This document shows, piece after piece, positions 43,558-55,277 of a stretch of 64,000 nt of DNA. Location of the stretch: assembly GCA_008477525.1 (NCBI GenBank), contig SPDT01000005.1, positions 5,084,001 to 5,148,000 of the forward strand, given 5' to 3'. The DNA comes from Hypomyces perniciosus. Taxonomy: Eukaryota > Ascomycota > Sordariomycetes > Hypocreales > Hypocreaceae. The notes below the pieces were generated by a model that was given only the letters and a program-made list of their open reading frames with translations, made no database searches and had not been told where the DNA came from. Positions within the stretch are counted from its first letter, which is position 1, and every line of letters begins with the position of its first letter. Made by a program: the position numbers and the translations under genes.

Positions 43558-44055
43558 GCAACTTGGTATGAGGGAAACGATTTTACATGAATGAAGGCGT
43601 TTTTATGGGATAGCCACGGTCGTTCGTTTTTCATGGCATCGGAATCTTTTTGGATATCATTTAGTATATTTGGGATAGCACATTTGGGATGGCGTAGGGG
43701 AGGGGGTCAGTTTGATCATACAAGTGTCTGGGACACTGGATCTTTGCATCATTTGGATTCACGAACCTTTGAGGAAAGCTGTACATATCAAGGAGTGATG
43801 AATGGGACAAACTGTACATACCTGACGATGGAGATGTGAATACAAAGCGCATAGTTTACATTACGCATGTTACTTGTGCACGAACAGCAGTTCATCTAAA
43901 TTACAGTCATCAAATGCCTTTGTCCCTAGCCACAGACCGATCAAATCATGAACCAGCTCATCCCCGTATGCAGCTTGGGCTTCGATCTTGAGTGTTGACA
44001 AAAATGCCCCGAGGCACAAAAATAGCCACCAACTCCGTCAAAACAATACTCCTTC
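43558..44055. other. Convergent 3' intergenic region
   Basis: 0.5 kb between the convergent lipase and RAD7 stops. AT-rich and pyrimidine-poor, with no gene. Confidence 0.5.
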
Positions 44056-46004
44056 TTAATCCGTACCTTCGGTAATCATTCCTTTCGCATTCGGCACACC
44101 GACCAAGATGACGCCCCGTGGCACTCTGACATCTCTGACCTTCATGCAGCCGAAAACATTCACCTCCTTGATATTTGGACAAGCACGGAAGATGCAACCA
44201 AGAATAAAATCGGTCACCTCTTCGCAAAAACTGATCTCCAATTTCCTTAATTCAGGATAACGGGCTTTCTCGTTGAAAACCTCTTCAAAGGCTTCACGGG
44301 AAATGTGCCGGCACGCATGGACATTTAGGCTCCTCAGCTTGCTTCCAGAATGAGCCATCAACGCCTTAAATCCCTCATCACAAAGACCAACTCCATCGGG
44401 ATTGTCCCGTGGGTGGGTGGCATCGAGTTGGCGACATTTTTGCAGATCCAGGAACAGAAGTGGTGGGTTCGCCCAGTCAGTAAAGAGCTGCACAAAGCCC
44501 TTGTCCGTCATATTCTCGCTTTCCGTAATACGAAGCTTGATGAGAGATCGGGAATGCTCGTGTATTTCTTCGAGAACTTTGTCGTCAGCCTTTGGGACGA
44601 CTTTGAGCGACAATGTCCTCAGGTCCTTTCCGACTTGCGACACAAAAGTGGTGATGGCTTCTGACGAAATTGTATGTTGAAGTTGCAGACTAACATGCTG
44701 AAGACTGGTGAGGTTCGCAATGGCCTTGACGCCATCGTTGGTGACCTTTTGGTTGTGACAGACCTTCAAGCGAGCCAGGTTGGGGCAACTGTCTTTCAAG
44801 AGGACCAACGTCTCATCTCCAAAATGCCTGTCAGTGTAGTAGACTTTCAGTTCTTTCAAGGCGTCGCCTTTTGCGGTGAGAAACTCATGCCATTTCTCTT
44901 CGCTCAGCAAGTTGGCGCCATGAAGGTAGAAGCTCTCAAGGTAAATATCCCGCGACAGAAAATAGTCCACGACTTCATCTTTGAACTGAATGGCGCATCG
45001 CGCCTTGAACCTTTTCAAATTGGAAGCGACCTGGAAGACGTTGATGAAGTCCTGCTCGCCTAATTTCGCACCATCATAGACGTGCAAGGTTTCTGTAGTG
45101 GGCTGCACGAACAGTGCCAGTGTGTCCGGCTTCAAGAGTCGTCGTTTAGAAAATAGCCTGGCAATCTTGTCGACGAGGTGCTCAGGCAAATCACCCAAGC
45201 TCTCGGCCATATCGACGTTCTTGGCCAAGGTTTGCACACACAAGGTGGCGAGGCTTTTGGTTCCCACGTCACCATCAAGGATTCTGCTCTGCGCAGCTCG
45301 GCGTGAGCCCACACCACCTGTTTGTTTCCGTGGTTTCTTCTTGGGCTGTCCCTCCCGCTCCTTTGCCACTTCACGGCCACAAGGAGCACACAAGAGACCA
45401 CCATCGGGTCCAGCAACAGAGTATGGTGTCACTGTAAAGCGCTTCTCGCAAATGGCACAATTTTCCATCTGGCCGGGTAGGGGGACATGTCGCTCTTTAA
45501 AGATTGCCTTTGCGATGTCATCATCCTCGTAGTCGCTATCAGCATTCTTCTTGCGCTTTTTGAACGCTTTGCTGGACTTGATCTTTTCCAGACTCTTCTG
45601 GTCTTTTTCGATTTCACGACGCCTTGATCGCTGTTGGGGAGAACTGACATCCTCTTGGACAGAGGTCAACAATGCGGGCTCATCTTCCTCGTCCTCTTGA
45701 GGTGCTGTGTCCGCCTGTCGTCGACGCTCGTCTGCATCAATGCGGATTTGCGTAGCCGAAATATTGTGAGACTGACGAAAGGTTAGCACCTACGTGGTGT
45801 ATGAGTGAACACCGACCGAGTTGAGAAGGGCTCACGGCAAGGAAATCAGTCAAAGCAGATTGTCTGAGGCGATGGATGTCAGCTTGAACAAACGACAGCA
45901 GTCAACCATCAACACTCTTACGGCCCAGTAATGTTGCGGGTCGGTCGCCCGTTCTGCTGGTTGTTCTGTTGCTGCCGACGAGCCCTGCCAGCATTCGTCA
46001 GCCG
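44056..46004 (-). CDS. RAD7: DNA repair protein RAD7 (GG-NER damage-recognition partner)
   Basis: Exons: 46004 (5' limit uncertain) to 45922, 45863-45836 and 45771-44056, with introns of 58 and 64 bp. The joins restore GRPTRNITGPQSALTDFLAS, then HNISATQIR, a stretch typical of fungal Rad7. The body is about 570 aa. An acidic/basic region is followed by a Cys cluster (CAICEKRF ... CAPCGRE) and leucine-rich repeats from about residue 230 to the end (LARLKVCHNQKVTNDGVKAI, LRSLNVHACRHIS, LRKLEISFCEEVTDFIL). Rad7 binds Rad16 and recognises lesions in silent chromatin in global-genome repair, and acts in an E3 ligase complex. The start codon is unclear: the first in-frame stop lies at 46005-46007 and no ATG follows it in frame, so an upstream mini-exon or a shifted start is needed. 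Its neighbour, starting in the opposite direction, is RAD16. Confidence 0.88.
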
Positions 46005-46813
46005 CTACCACTCTGGACATAGCCAATATAATACTCCATAGATGACGAACATGATGGCAATGAACGCAGCCGTCCTCTCGATAGTCGCTCAACTCTGTAT
46101 CCCACGAACTGTATCGCGCTGTCAAAGAAGAGAGTTTCTTTCACATACGCAACCCAAAACTTTTTTGGGTGATTGATAGAAGTGGCGTTCATTCACCCAG
46201 TGCCAGCTGAAGGGCGTGTCTGGCACAGTCGCGGGGCTAACACGGTGTCAGGTGACTTGGGCGGGGTCTCATTAAACAATTCACACGGTGTCCATTCACT
46301 GATGTACAGGCAAAACCGCATGGGCTGCGACTTGCATCACAGTGTGATAAATCTTCCATACTGGTTACTGAGCCCCTGTAGCCCCAAAGAAGTTTCGCGT
46401 TAAGTGGCAACACGGCGCCTTTCAGCTGCCGTTGTGTTGCCTGACGGCACTGTGTAGTGGCATTGAGTCCATTCACGCCAGCAAAAGGAATGGCCATTAT
46501 TTTTCATCCCTCTCAACTTTTTCTCATCCTCAGTTGGTCTTTAATTCGCACCATCGAGTCGGCCTGTCGCTCATTTTGAGGAAGCAGGTCTTGAGGGCCT
46601 TGATTTCCTCGACGACCCCTCGGAGTCACTTACCCTACAAATTGACTCCTTCGGGTGGCCTTGACTTGTTGGCGTCACCACAAAGATCATTAATCAAGCA
46701 TCGCGACTTCATTCGCTTGTGTCGCCAGCCTATCACGAGGAAATTACTGTGCCCTTTTTTATGCCCAAGCAGCCCAAGTTCTGTTCTACAGCTACTTTTG
46801 CCACGCCGTCGCA
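46005..46813. promoter_or_regulatory. Shared RAD7-RAD16 intergenic region
   Basis: 0.8 kb between the RAD7 5' end and the RAD16 ATG, with both transcripts starting outward. It should contain both promoters and, close to its left end, the missing RAD7 start. No transcription-factor site was identified. Confidence 0.55.
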
Positions 46814-49800
46814 ATGCCTCGTGGCCGTCCCCCGCGCAATGGAGCAGGTGCAGGTGCATCTCCAACTCCTGGTAAGAATCATGATTCTATCCCATAAAAA
46901 AATGACAATTTCTAATTCGGCAACTCGCAGCATCCGAGAAAAGCAACCTCAATGGAACTGGCCGTGTGACTCGCTCTAGTTCATTGAGAAATGTTGCGGC
47001 TTCATCCACAATTAACACCCCGGTTCCAGGCCCTCAGGAGAACAGGAAGTCTTCAACGAGGCCTCAACGAGACACGTCATCCATGCAATTTTTGACGACG
47101 GGCAGCGATGGATTATTCTCGGTTCCAGCCGATGAAGTTGTTGGCCCAAAGGGTCACCTCCATATCCCACCCGGTGGTCTCTTCGTGCTGCCCAGGGCTT
47201 CTGTTTCTTCCGTGCCTACACCTTCCCGCATCTCATCGGAAAGTGATTATTCCACCCCTGGTACCAGTAAGTTTCCGAGCCCAGCGGTAGCAGGCTCGTC
47301 CACATCAACCAAGACGAGTGCTTCTTTGGAAGTCCGAATTCCTGCTAGAAGCAGATTGCAAGGATCCGGCGACAATGAGCGCGCATTGAGACATAGCATT
47401 TACTCACTGAATGCTAAACCCAAAGGCAAAAGAGTTGCCGAAATTGGTGACACTGATGAGGATCAGGATGAGGAAGAGGAAGAGGAAGAGGAAGATTTTT
47501 TTGGGATGTCTCGTGATGCCAAAGTTGCCCTTCGCCTTCAGAAAGAAGAGTACACAAAGGGGGGGTCTTCCACAGTTTTGCCTACTGTACCTCGCCGCAA
47601 CAATCTCTCTTCTACCAATGCCCTTTCATCTCCGGCTCCAACTTCAGCCAAGCCCCCAGCCAAACGGGGAAGAGCTTCTACTGGGTCTACCAAACCACGT
47701 GGTCGTCCGTCAAAGAGAAGCAAGATTGTTCCGGACTCGGAAGCAGACGAAGACATGGACACAGAAGACATGGAAGAAGAACTAGCCGAACTGATGGGGT
47801 TGTATTCCAAAGTGAAGGGTTATGTGGATGATTATGATTCTGTGCTTGACTCAGATTCGTCGGAAGATGAGTTTTATTACCCAGACCCTAAGGGCAAGCA
47901 ACGCCCACGAAAGAAGAGTTCGGCTGCCAGAACCAGGCCGCAACCAACTGGTCCAGTCGATAGCTTGAGCGTCCCAAATACGGACTCGGAGTTGTCTTTG
48001 CTATCTGGTATCGGCTCTACCACTGGTAGCGATAGTGAGGCCACCCTGGAGACCCGAGAGTTGGTTCGACAGCTAGCTATCTCTGGGCGTGGTTACAGAC
48101 GGCCGCAGAATACACGGCGGGATAAGAAAGAGCGAGATCGACTAGAAGCGCATCACCCCGAGCTGAAAACCATGTGGGAAGACCTGAAAAACATGCCTGT
48201 TCTCAAAGCAGGCATGGCACCGCAGCCGCAGAGCATCTCGAGACAGTTGAAGCCCTTTCAACTCGAAGGACTTGCATGGATGAAAGCCATGGAGCAGACA
48301 GAGTGGAAGGGGGGTCTTTTAGGTGATGAGATGGGTTTGGGCAAGACGATCCAAGCAGTTTCTCTTATCATGTCAGATTATCCAGCAAAACAACCCTCTT
48401 TGGTTCTCGTCCCGCCTGTCGCCCTCATGCAGTGGCAGTCGGAAATCAAGTCATATACCGATGGCACCCTACAGACCTTCGTCTTCCATGGAACCAACCA
48501 AAAGGCCAAGACTATTACGGCGAAGGAGTTGAAGAAGTACGATGTCATCATGATGTCGTACAACAGTCTCGAATCGATGTTTCGGAAACAAGAAAAAGGT
48601 TTCACCCGCAAGAATGGCGTCCACAAAGAGAAGAGTATCATTCATTCCATCACGTTTCACCGAGTCATTTTAGATGAGGCACACTGCATCAAGACCCGGA
48701 CCACAATGACTGCCAAGGCCTGCTTCGCTCTCAAGACCGAATACCGTTGGTGTTTGACCGGAACCCCTCTTCAAAACCGAATTGGAGAGCTCTTTTCTTT
48801 GATTAGGTTTCTTAATATTCGACCATTTGCGTCCTACCTTTGCAAGCAGTGCCCCTGCTCAACTGTCGAATGGTCCATGGATCTTAATAGTCGCTGCTTC
48901 GACTGCAAGCATGCCGGCATGCAACACGTCTCGGTATTCAACCAAGAACTCCTTAACCCAATTCAGAAATTTGGCAACCTAGGTCCCGGACGAGAGGCCT
49001 TCCAGAAATTGCGGTTGATGACTGACCGCATCATGCTACGGCGACTCAAGAAGGACCACACGAATTCAATGGAACTTCCTGTCAAGGAAGTCCATGTCGA
49101 TCGACAGTTCTTTGGCGAGGAAGAGAATGACTTTGCCAATAGCATCATGACTAACGGACAACGCAAATTCGACACATATGTAGCCCAAGGCGTTCTTCTA
49201 AACAATTATGCAAACATCTTTGGTCTCATTATGCAGATGAGACAGGTTGCCGACCACCCCGACTTGATCCTGAAGAAGAATGCCGAAGGTGGTCAGAATG
49301 TGTTGGTTTGCTGCATCTGCGATGAGCCCGCCGAGGATACGATTCGCAGCCGCTGCAAACACGATTTTTGCAGAGCGTGCGTATCCAGCTACGTCAAATC
49401 GACGGACGATCCGGACTGTCCCCGATGCCACATTCCCTTGGCGATCGATCTTGAGCAACCAGAAATTGAACAAGACGAGGCTATGGTCAAGAAATCCTCC
49501 ATCATCAACCGTATCAAGATGGAGAACTGGACTTCTTCATCCAAAATTGAGTTGCTCGTCCATGAGCTCCATAAACTGCGATCTGACAATGCCTCGCATA
49601 AGTCCATCATATTTTCCCAGTTTACGACTATGCTACAGCTCATCGAGTGGAGACTTCGAAGAGCCGGAATCACGACTGTCATGCTTGATGGCAGCATGAC
49701 CCCTGCCCAGCGCCAAGCATCGATTGAGCACTTTATGAGTAACATCGACGTGGAATGTTTCCTAGTTTCCCTCAAAGCCGGTGGTGTAGCACTCAATCTC

Positions 49801-50116
49801 ACGGAAGCATCCCGGGTGTTCATTGTTGATCCGTAAGTTTTCTTTTAAGAACTTGACCATCCTACTGTACTGACGCTTCTCTTATAGGTGGTGGAATCCA
49901 GCGGCAGAATGGCAGTCTGCCGACCGTTGCCATCGAATTGGACAGACTCGGCCTTGCACAATCACGCGTCTCTGTATCGAAGATTCTGTCGAGAGCCGAA
50001 TGGTGCTTATCCAGGAGAAGAAGACGAGCATGATTCAGTCAACGGTCAACTCGGACGATAAAGCAATGGACACCCTGAGCCCTGAAGACATGCAGTTCCT
50101 TTTCAGGGGCTCGTAA
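46814..50116 (+). CDS. RAD16: DNA repair protein RAD16 (SNF2 ATPase with RING finger)
   Basis: Three exons: 46814-46871, 46931-49832 and 49888-50116. Introns are 59 and 55 bp, joining as GASPTPASEKSN and [14 protein letters not shown]. The product is 1062 aa. The N-terminal ~400 residues are disordered with acidic stretches. The SNF2 ATPase starts near 425: [17 protein letters not shown] (Walker A), [10 protein letters not shown] (DEAH), and [20 protein letters not shown] finger sits between the two helicase lobes ([21 protein letters not shown]). The last motifs are [24 protein letters not shown] and the HRIGQTRPC motif VI. Order and insertion of the RING match Rad16. With Rad7 it moves along or remodels undamaged chromatin to find lesions and drives ubiquitination. 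Nuclear. Confidence 0.95.
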
Positions 50117-51054
50117 GCAGCCTCGGGCCTTTCATCGATGGTGTTTCTTATCTTTTGCGGGGAGATGGGTAGGAATTGGTCCAGGGAGTAAGGCGCGGTG
50201 TGTTAACGGGCCAGATCATGGCCTTGATGAATTGTGAGGCTCAAGTGAGATTTATGAGGGATAGAACTGTGGCACTATGGCCTATGACAGTTGTGGAGTC
50301 CTCGTGGACAAGGCGTTTGGTCCGTTGCTTTGCTCAATCTCAAAGAGTGAGATTCCTTTTTTTGTACGCATACCGATGAATGAGTATACTATAATACACA
50401 AGACGCATGATTTTCTTTTTATGACTAAGCTTTGACGACGTAGTATTAATCTTTTGCTTCGTCCCGTATCCCAATACCTGATATCTGTTCTTGATTCAGC
50501 AGGACTTTTGTACCCAAGGGATGAGATTCAGAATTCTTGATGTCAACCATAGGTTGGCGTTCGATCATGGAATAATCTAGAGTAAGGAAGTTGGTGAATC
50601 AGTGCCTGACTTCAACGTCACGACTATTTACATACTATGTACTAGGTAATAATTGAATCATGAGGAACCAAGCTTCTTATTTCATGTAGAAAAATACTTG
50701 AAGTAGTACTCTGAACTATGCAGTGTTGACATCGTCTAAAGGGGAGAAGAAAAGAAGAGACACGAGCATTCACAATAGGACAAAATTTAAGGCTCACGAT
50801 TGCTTTGTATAATTTGTTTTTGTACATATTCTACTCTATTTCCCTATGTAGTATATTTCCTCCATTTTTGCGTTCAAAGTGAATTTATAAAGTATAGTCA
50901 TTGTGAATTGCAGCATTTCGTCACACTCCTTGGATAAGGGTAATGAAGAAGCATAGCAAGATGTTGACAAGAAAGTAAACCCTTTTTCATGTTCGCTGTT
51001 CTGTTTTACTTGATTAGAAGCTTGATCAAGTAAACAGCCAACACAGTCAGCTTC
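50117..51054. other. Convergent 3' intergenic region
   Basis: 0.94 kb of AT-rich sequence between the RAD16 and ornithine decarboxylase stops. A 67-codon frame at 50176-50379 has no domain. Both 3' untranslated regions and poly(A) sites are expected here. Confidence 0.5.
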
Positions 51055-52463
51055 TCAGAGGCCTAAGAGAGCCTTGGCTCCAGGCTCGCTGCAGACATAG
51101 ATGACATCGTGCGAGTTGGTGAAGCCATTGAACTGGGTGGCGGAGCACTTGGTATAAGCACCCATGTCCTCAAAGTAGAGCCAGTCGCCAACATCGAGGA
51201 CATGCGGGAAGTGGGTGCTCTCGCTGATGCGATCGATGCCATCGCAGGTAGGACCCCAGATGGAGTACTCGTAGCCCTCGCTAGCAGAGCAAGGCTCCGC
51301 GGCCGGGGTGTCATACAGAGTCTGGCCCCTGATGCGAAGGATCTTGGCAATGGGATGCTGGTGATCGAACATAATGCTGGAGAAGTTGCCATAGACTCCG
51401 TCGTTGACATAAGCCATGTAACCGGTGCCGGCCATGGGGTCCTCCACAGTACGACGGGCAATGATGCTGCACGCAATGGAGAATGCCGTCGCGACGTAGA
51501 AGCGGCCGGGCTCGGCAATAAGGTCAACGCCGCAGCCTGCGGGAAAGAACTCGGCCAAAGCGTTGTCGAGAACAGAAGCCATGGTCTCGAATGTATCACC
51601 GCAGAAGCCACCACCAACATCCAGGGTGCGCAAGCTGAATCCATAGTCGCGAGCCTGCTGGAAGACGGTATGGGCGTCCTCGACGGCCTTGTAGAAAGCC
51701 ATGGGGTCCGAGGCCCCCGATCCCACGTGGAAACTGACACCAACGACACTGAGTCCCAAGTCCTTGGCCAGGGCAAGGAGACTCTCGGTGGTGTCCATGG
51801 GAGCGCCAAACTTCATGCTGAGACGACACAAGCTCGAAGTGTCATCAGTCATGATGCGGAGGAAAAGCTCGGCGTCAGAATACAGCTTGGCAATCTTGCG
51901 AAGCTCATCGGCATTGTCAAAAGTCATCTTCTTAACACCGGCAGACTTGACAAAGCGGACGTAAGAGTTGGTCTTGCAAGGCTGGGCATAGATGATGCGG
52001 TCGGGGCTGGTGCCCATGGCCAGGACCTGTTCAATCTCTCCCTTGGAGGCGCAATCAAAGCCAGTGCCGAGCTCAGCAAGGAGCTGAAGGACCTTGGGGT
52101 CCGGGTTGCACTTGACAGCTATGATGCATGTTAGATAAATATTCAAGTGCCCGGGGGAGGCGGGGGAGGGTGAATGGCAAGGAGCGTACCATAAAAAGGC
52201 TTGATGCGAGGGAGGTTCTTCTTCCAGCGAAGGTGCTGGCGATAGACCTCACCGAGGTCGGCAACGTAGAAGGCATCTTCGTCACCTGGCTCGCAGAGCT
52301 CATGGTCGACGGCCTCCACGCGCTGGCGGAAGGCCTCACCGATCAATTGCTTCGGATTCAGCGCAACATTGTTCTGAAGAGCACCCAAATATTGGGGTTT
52401 CTTTAAAATATGTTTATGAGCGACATTGTGATAATTGTCGAGAACAGCTGTTGCCATAACCAT
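51055..52463 (-). CDS. Ornithine decarboxylase
   Basis: Two exons, 52463-52190 and 52118-51055. The 71-bp intron has donor GTACGC and acceptor ATAG; the join restores PFYAVKCNPDP. The product is 445 aa. The PLP lysine is in AVKCNPDP. The glycine-rich phosphate loop is LDVGGGFCGD, the EPGR motif is AEPGRFYVA, and the active-site cysteine is in WGPTCDGID. This matches group IV decarboxylases of the ornithine type; it makes putrescine from ornithine, the first committed step of polyamine synthesis, in the cytosol. Two ATGs lie at the start (52463 and 52457); the second is also possible. Fungal ODC genes are tightly regulated by polyamines through leader and protein turnover. Here a very long gene-free upstream region with simple repeats is seen, but no upstream ORF next to the start. 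Confidence 0.96.
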
Positions 52464-52975
52464 ATCCCCTGAGGTTGCGCGGGGGTTGAAAGTGATGATA
52501 CTCCGAAGATTTCTTCTGAGAAACGGTAGAATGTCCAGCTAAAGAGCTGAATGGGTTCTAGGGTGGTCGAAAGCAGTAGCAGACTGTTCCCTCAGAGATC
52601 TGGCGAGGCCTCCTCGACGACTCTTCCTCGGCGAGAGGAAGAACCGCAGTACTCCTCCTATGCGGCAGCTGATTGGTGTCGTCGAACGACGGGGTCGGAG
52701 GTTGGAAGGGGGGAGTGTCGAAGAGCAAGAGAGCTTCGAGGCGCTTAGAGTCTCCCAAGAGCTGTGGGAGGGGGGATGACGTTGATGATGTGGGCGATCT
52801 TTCGCGAGCCGAAATCTTTGTCGCTCACGGCCTGAGGAGCCGTGATGTGGTGGGCGCCTTTGCAGAGACCAAAGGCAGCCGAGGCGGATTTAGAGGGAAG
52901 TGAATCTGCGCGCGCAAAAGGATATATCTCGTCAGTCAATGTCCAGTCACGGATGGCATTGCATGCGGCGTGCCG

Positions 52976-53005
52976 TGTGAATGTGAATGTGAATGTGAAT
53001 GTGAA
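52976..53005. repeat. (TGTGAA)5 simple repeat
   Basis: Five perfect TGTGAA units upstream of the ODC start. In the minus-strand transcript, if transcribed, they read TTCACA. Confidence 0.95.
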
Positions 53006-53072
53006 GGAGAAATTGAAGTCTCCCAAATAATGGAGGCATTGTGCAGATTTTGCGCGCAGAGAGGAGTCATAT

Positions 53073-53102
53073 TGTGCTGTGCTGTGCTGTGCTGTGCTGT
53101 GC
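53073..53102. repeat. (TGTGC)6 simple repeat
   Basis: Six perfect TGTGC units, 600 bp upstream of the ODC start. Confidence 0.95.
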
Positions 53103-54149
53103 TGTGGCGCAGATGGCAGCAGCGGTGACACATTCTCTCGGCCTTTCCGCAAGGGAAAAACTAACCTGGAAAATAGATCCAGAAAAGAGGCGCAGTTCTT
53201 GGAGCAGCGAGGAGCTGTGCGTTTCTTGCTTTGTCGGAAAACAAAATGGGGAGACGGAAAAAGGGAGAAAATGGTGGTGGTGTTTGTTGAATGTGTGTTT
53301 TTTGCGACGAGGGGCAAAGCTAGGTTTTATCTCAGAACCGGGAGCTACCTATGTACAGAGTAGGTACGTACTGCACAAGTCCGCACACCACCACACACAA
53401 TATTACTAAGAATACAATTTTTTTTTTGCTCACCACCAAAGGGCACAAAGAAGAATAGCGAGCTTCCCCGACTTTTTTGCCCCCTCTGAGAGGACGACTA
53501 AGAAAAAGCATTGAGCAATCAACAAACAGGGCGCGCGCAGCAAGACTCCACCAATGAAGCCTCCAATCACGACGCCTGCAGATGCCAATCCATCATGGCT
53601 TGCAGCTGGCTGTTCAAGCTTGACAAGGTATCGTGCGTGATACTCCCGGCTAGAAACTCCGCATTCCGATTTGCCCATCAGCTGCAGCCAAAGACGAAAA
53701 CATGAAACTTTCCACAGCATCTAATGCGCTGGCACACTGACCGAGTGGATCTGCTGTAAATTCATCCTCGCCATCACACACATACGTCTAGTCAAGTCGA
53801 CATCAGGTAGTAGTATCAGACTGCAACAACTTGCTTGCTTCCAGCTGTGACCTCGCAGCCACCACTGCTTGCTACCTTAGCTAGCTAGCCTCCCCCAAAG
53901 CCGCCAGGCACGTTATGAGTTGTGAGGGGAGAATGTGTGTTGCCATCAAGGTGGCTGGCTGGCTGGCCGGTCCTCAACAAGTCCCTATGGGTCTGATATC
54001 AGGTCTCAGACGAGTTCCAATGCTCGTCACCGCTGTTTAATCTGTATGGATAGTAATCACTTTCCCTTCCCTCCTTCGCTAGCCGCCCAGTTCCAAAACC
54101 TGTGAAACCACCAATTCAGAATTCGTTAATAGAATCTCCGAAAACGGAA

Positions 54150-54780
54150 ACAAAAAAAACATCTCAATACAAAGCCCCTTGCGTCTCTTTGAATGTAGTT
54201 ACACCCTACCCCTCTTGCTATTGGCCGATGGAATAGGCCTCCCAGTGAACTCCATCATTGGTCCACCATCTGTGTAACACACAACACGCGAGAGGACGAA
54301 AACATCTCAACGGCAGCAACTTTGTCCTCTTTCATAAGTACTTACTTTGTTGCACAGCCCTATTAAGGACTCTCTAGTCAAGTCCAAAAAGCGGCCACCC
54401 CCCTAAAAAAAACATCTCACTACAGACAACTCGGCATATCCTAAGATGTACCGAATGCACCGCCTACTTATCCCCTTTCCTGAGCCTCTGGTCAACATTC
54501 CATCACCGGGAACCCAAAAAAGCTCACCATAAGCAGCTTCCTATACTCCGCAGCCCTATTCCGTCTAAATAGCATCTAGCCAAGCCCCTATTCATGATCC
54601 CCACAACTCCAAAAAAAAACATCTCAACACCAACAACTTTACATCTTTCGCCAAGTACTCTCCCATCCTCTGACTTTACGCATAGCCCCCATCCCATCTG
54701 ACATTGTACTCCCTAAATCCTCCAACACCTCAATCTCATGAACCCAACTCAAAAAAAACCACTCAAACAACACCAAAACC
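54150..54780. repeat. Array of diverged units beginning AACATCTCA
   Basis: AACATCTCA, preceded by an A-run or A-rich stretch, occurs at 54158, 54301, 54411 and 54618. Copies 54301-54342 and 54618-54659 stay similar for about 40 bp (CAACTTT, CTTTC, AAGTACT in the same order). The flanks are CA-rich and lack long frames. This is direct observation; its origin is unclear. Confidence 0.65.
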
Positions 54781-55277
54781 TCACCTACCCTCTCCTAGGC
54801 ATGTGCTCGGCTCTTTAGTCCAGGAACCCAAGGCTCAGGGGCTCTGGCTCTGATAGAACGAACGTTACACACACCCCTCTCCTCTCCTATCCACTCCGTG
54901 CGCCATGCTTGATGCTTGCGCACCTCAGCACGGCCCGAATAAGAAGGAGAAGAGGGAGGAAATGTGTATTTGGGACTTTTGCTCTTGCGTTGCTCTGTGA
55001 TCTCCATGCCATGGAAGAGGAGTTGGTAGACAACTCCGGCAGGAAGATGTATCGTATCTAAACGCGTTCGTAGTTGAACTCACCTGATGCGCTGTGCTCA
55101 AAAGTCAGAGCACCTATCCAGCCAAAAATGACTTGATGTGCACACGTCTGGGAGGAGAAATCGTCTATACATACATAATGTACATCTCTGGTCATAAATA
55201 CATGACAACGTACCTCATCACAGGCTGACTGCCGATCTGCTTTCCAGAGCAGTGAGATATGGGCGCCTCGGCGCCGT

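Larger units (their letters stand above)
52464..55277. other. 2.8-kb gene-free stretch upstream of ODC
   Basis: It lies between the ODC start (minus) and the CYM1 stop (also minus). It contains simple repeats at 52976-53005 and 53073-53102, a TG/CT-rich part near 53.3 kb, and a diverged repeat array at 54.1-54.8 kb. Frames such as 52745-53317 (minus) are low-complexity and unsupported. An unrecognised noncoding transcript is possible. Confidence 0.5.

Noticed and set aside
51109..52134. Antisense 341-codon open frame over ornithine decarboxylase
   Set aside because: Same cause: biased third positions of the real gene keep the other strand open. No motif, no upstream signals.
52745..53317. 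190-codon minus-strand frame near 53 kb
   Set aside because: It is composed largely of the simple repeats (TTCACA, GCACA) and other low-complexity stretches; no homology is recognisable.
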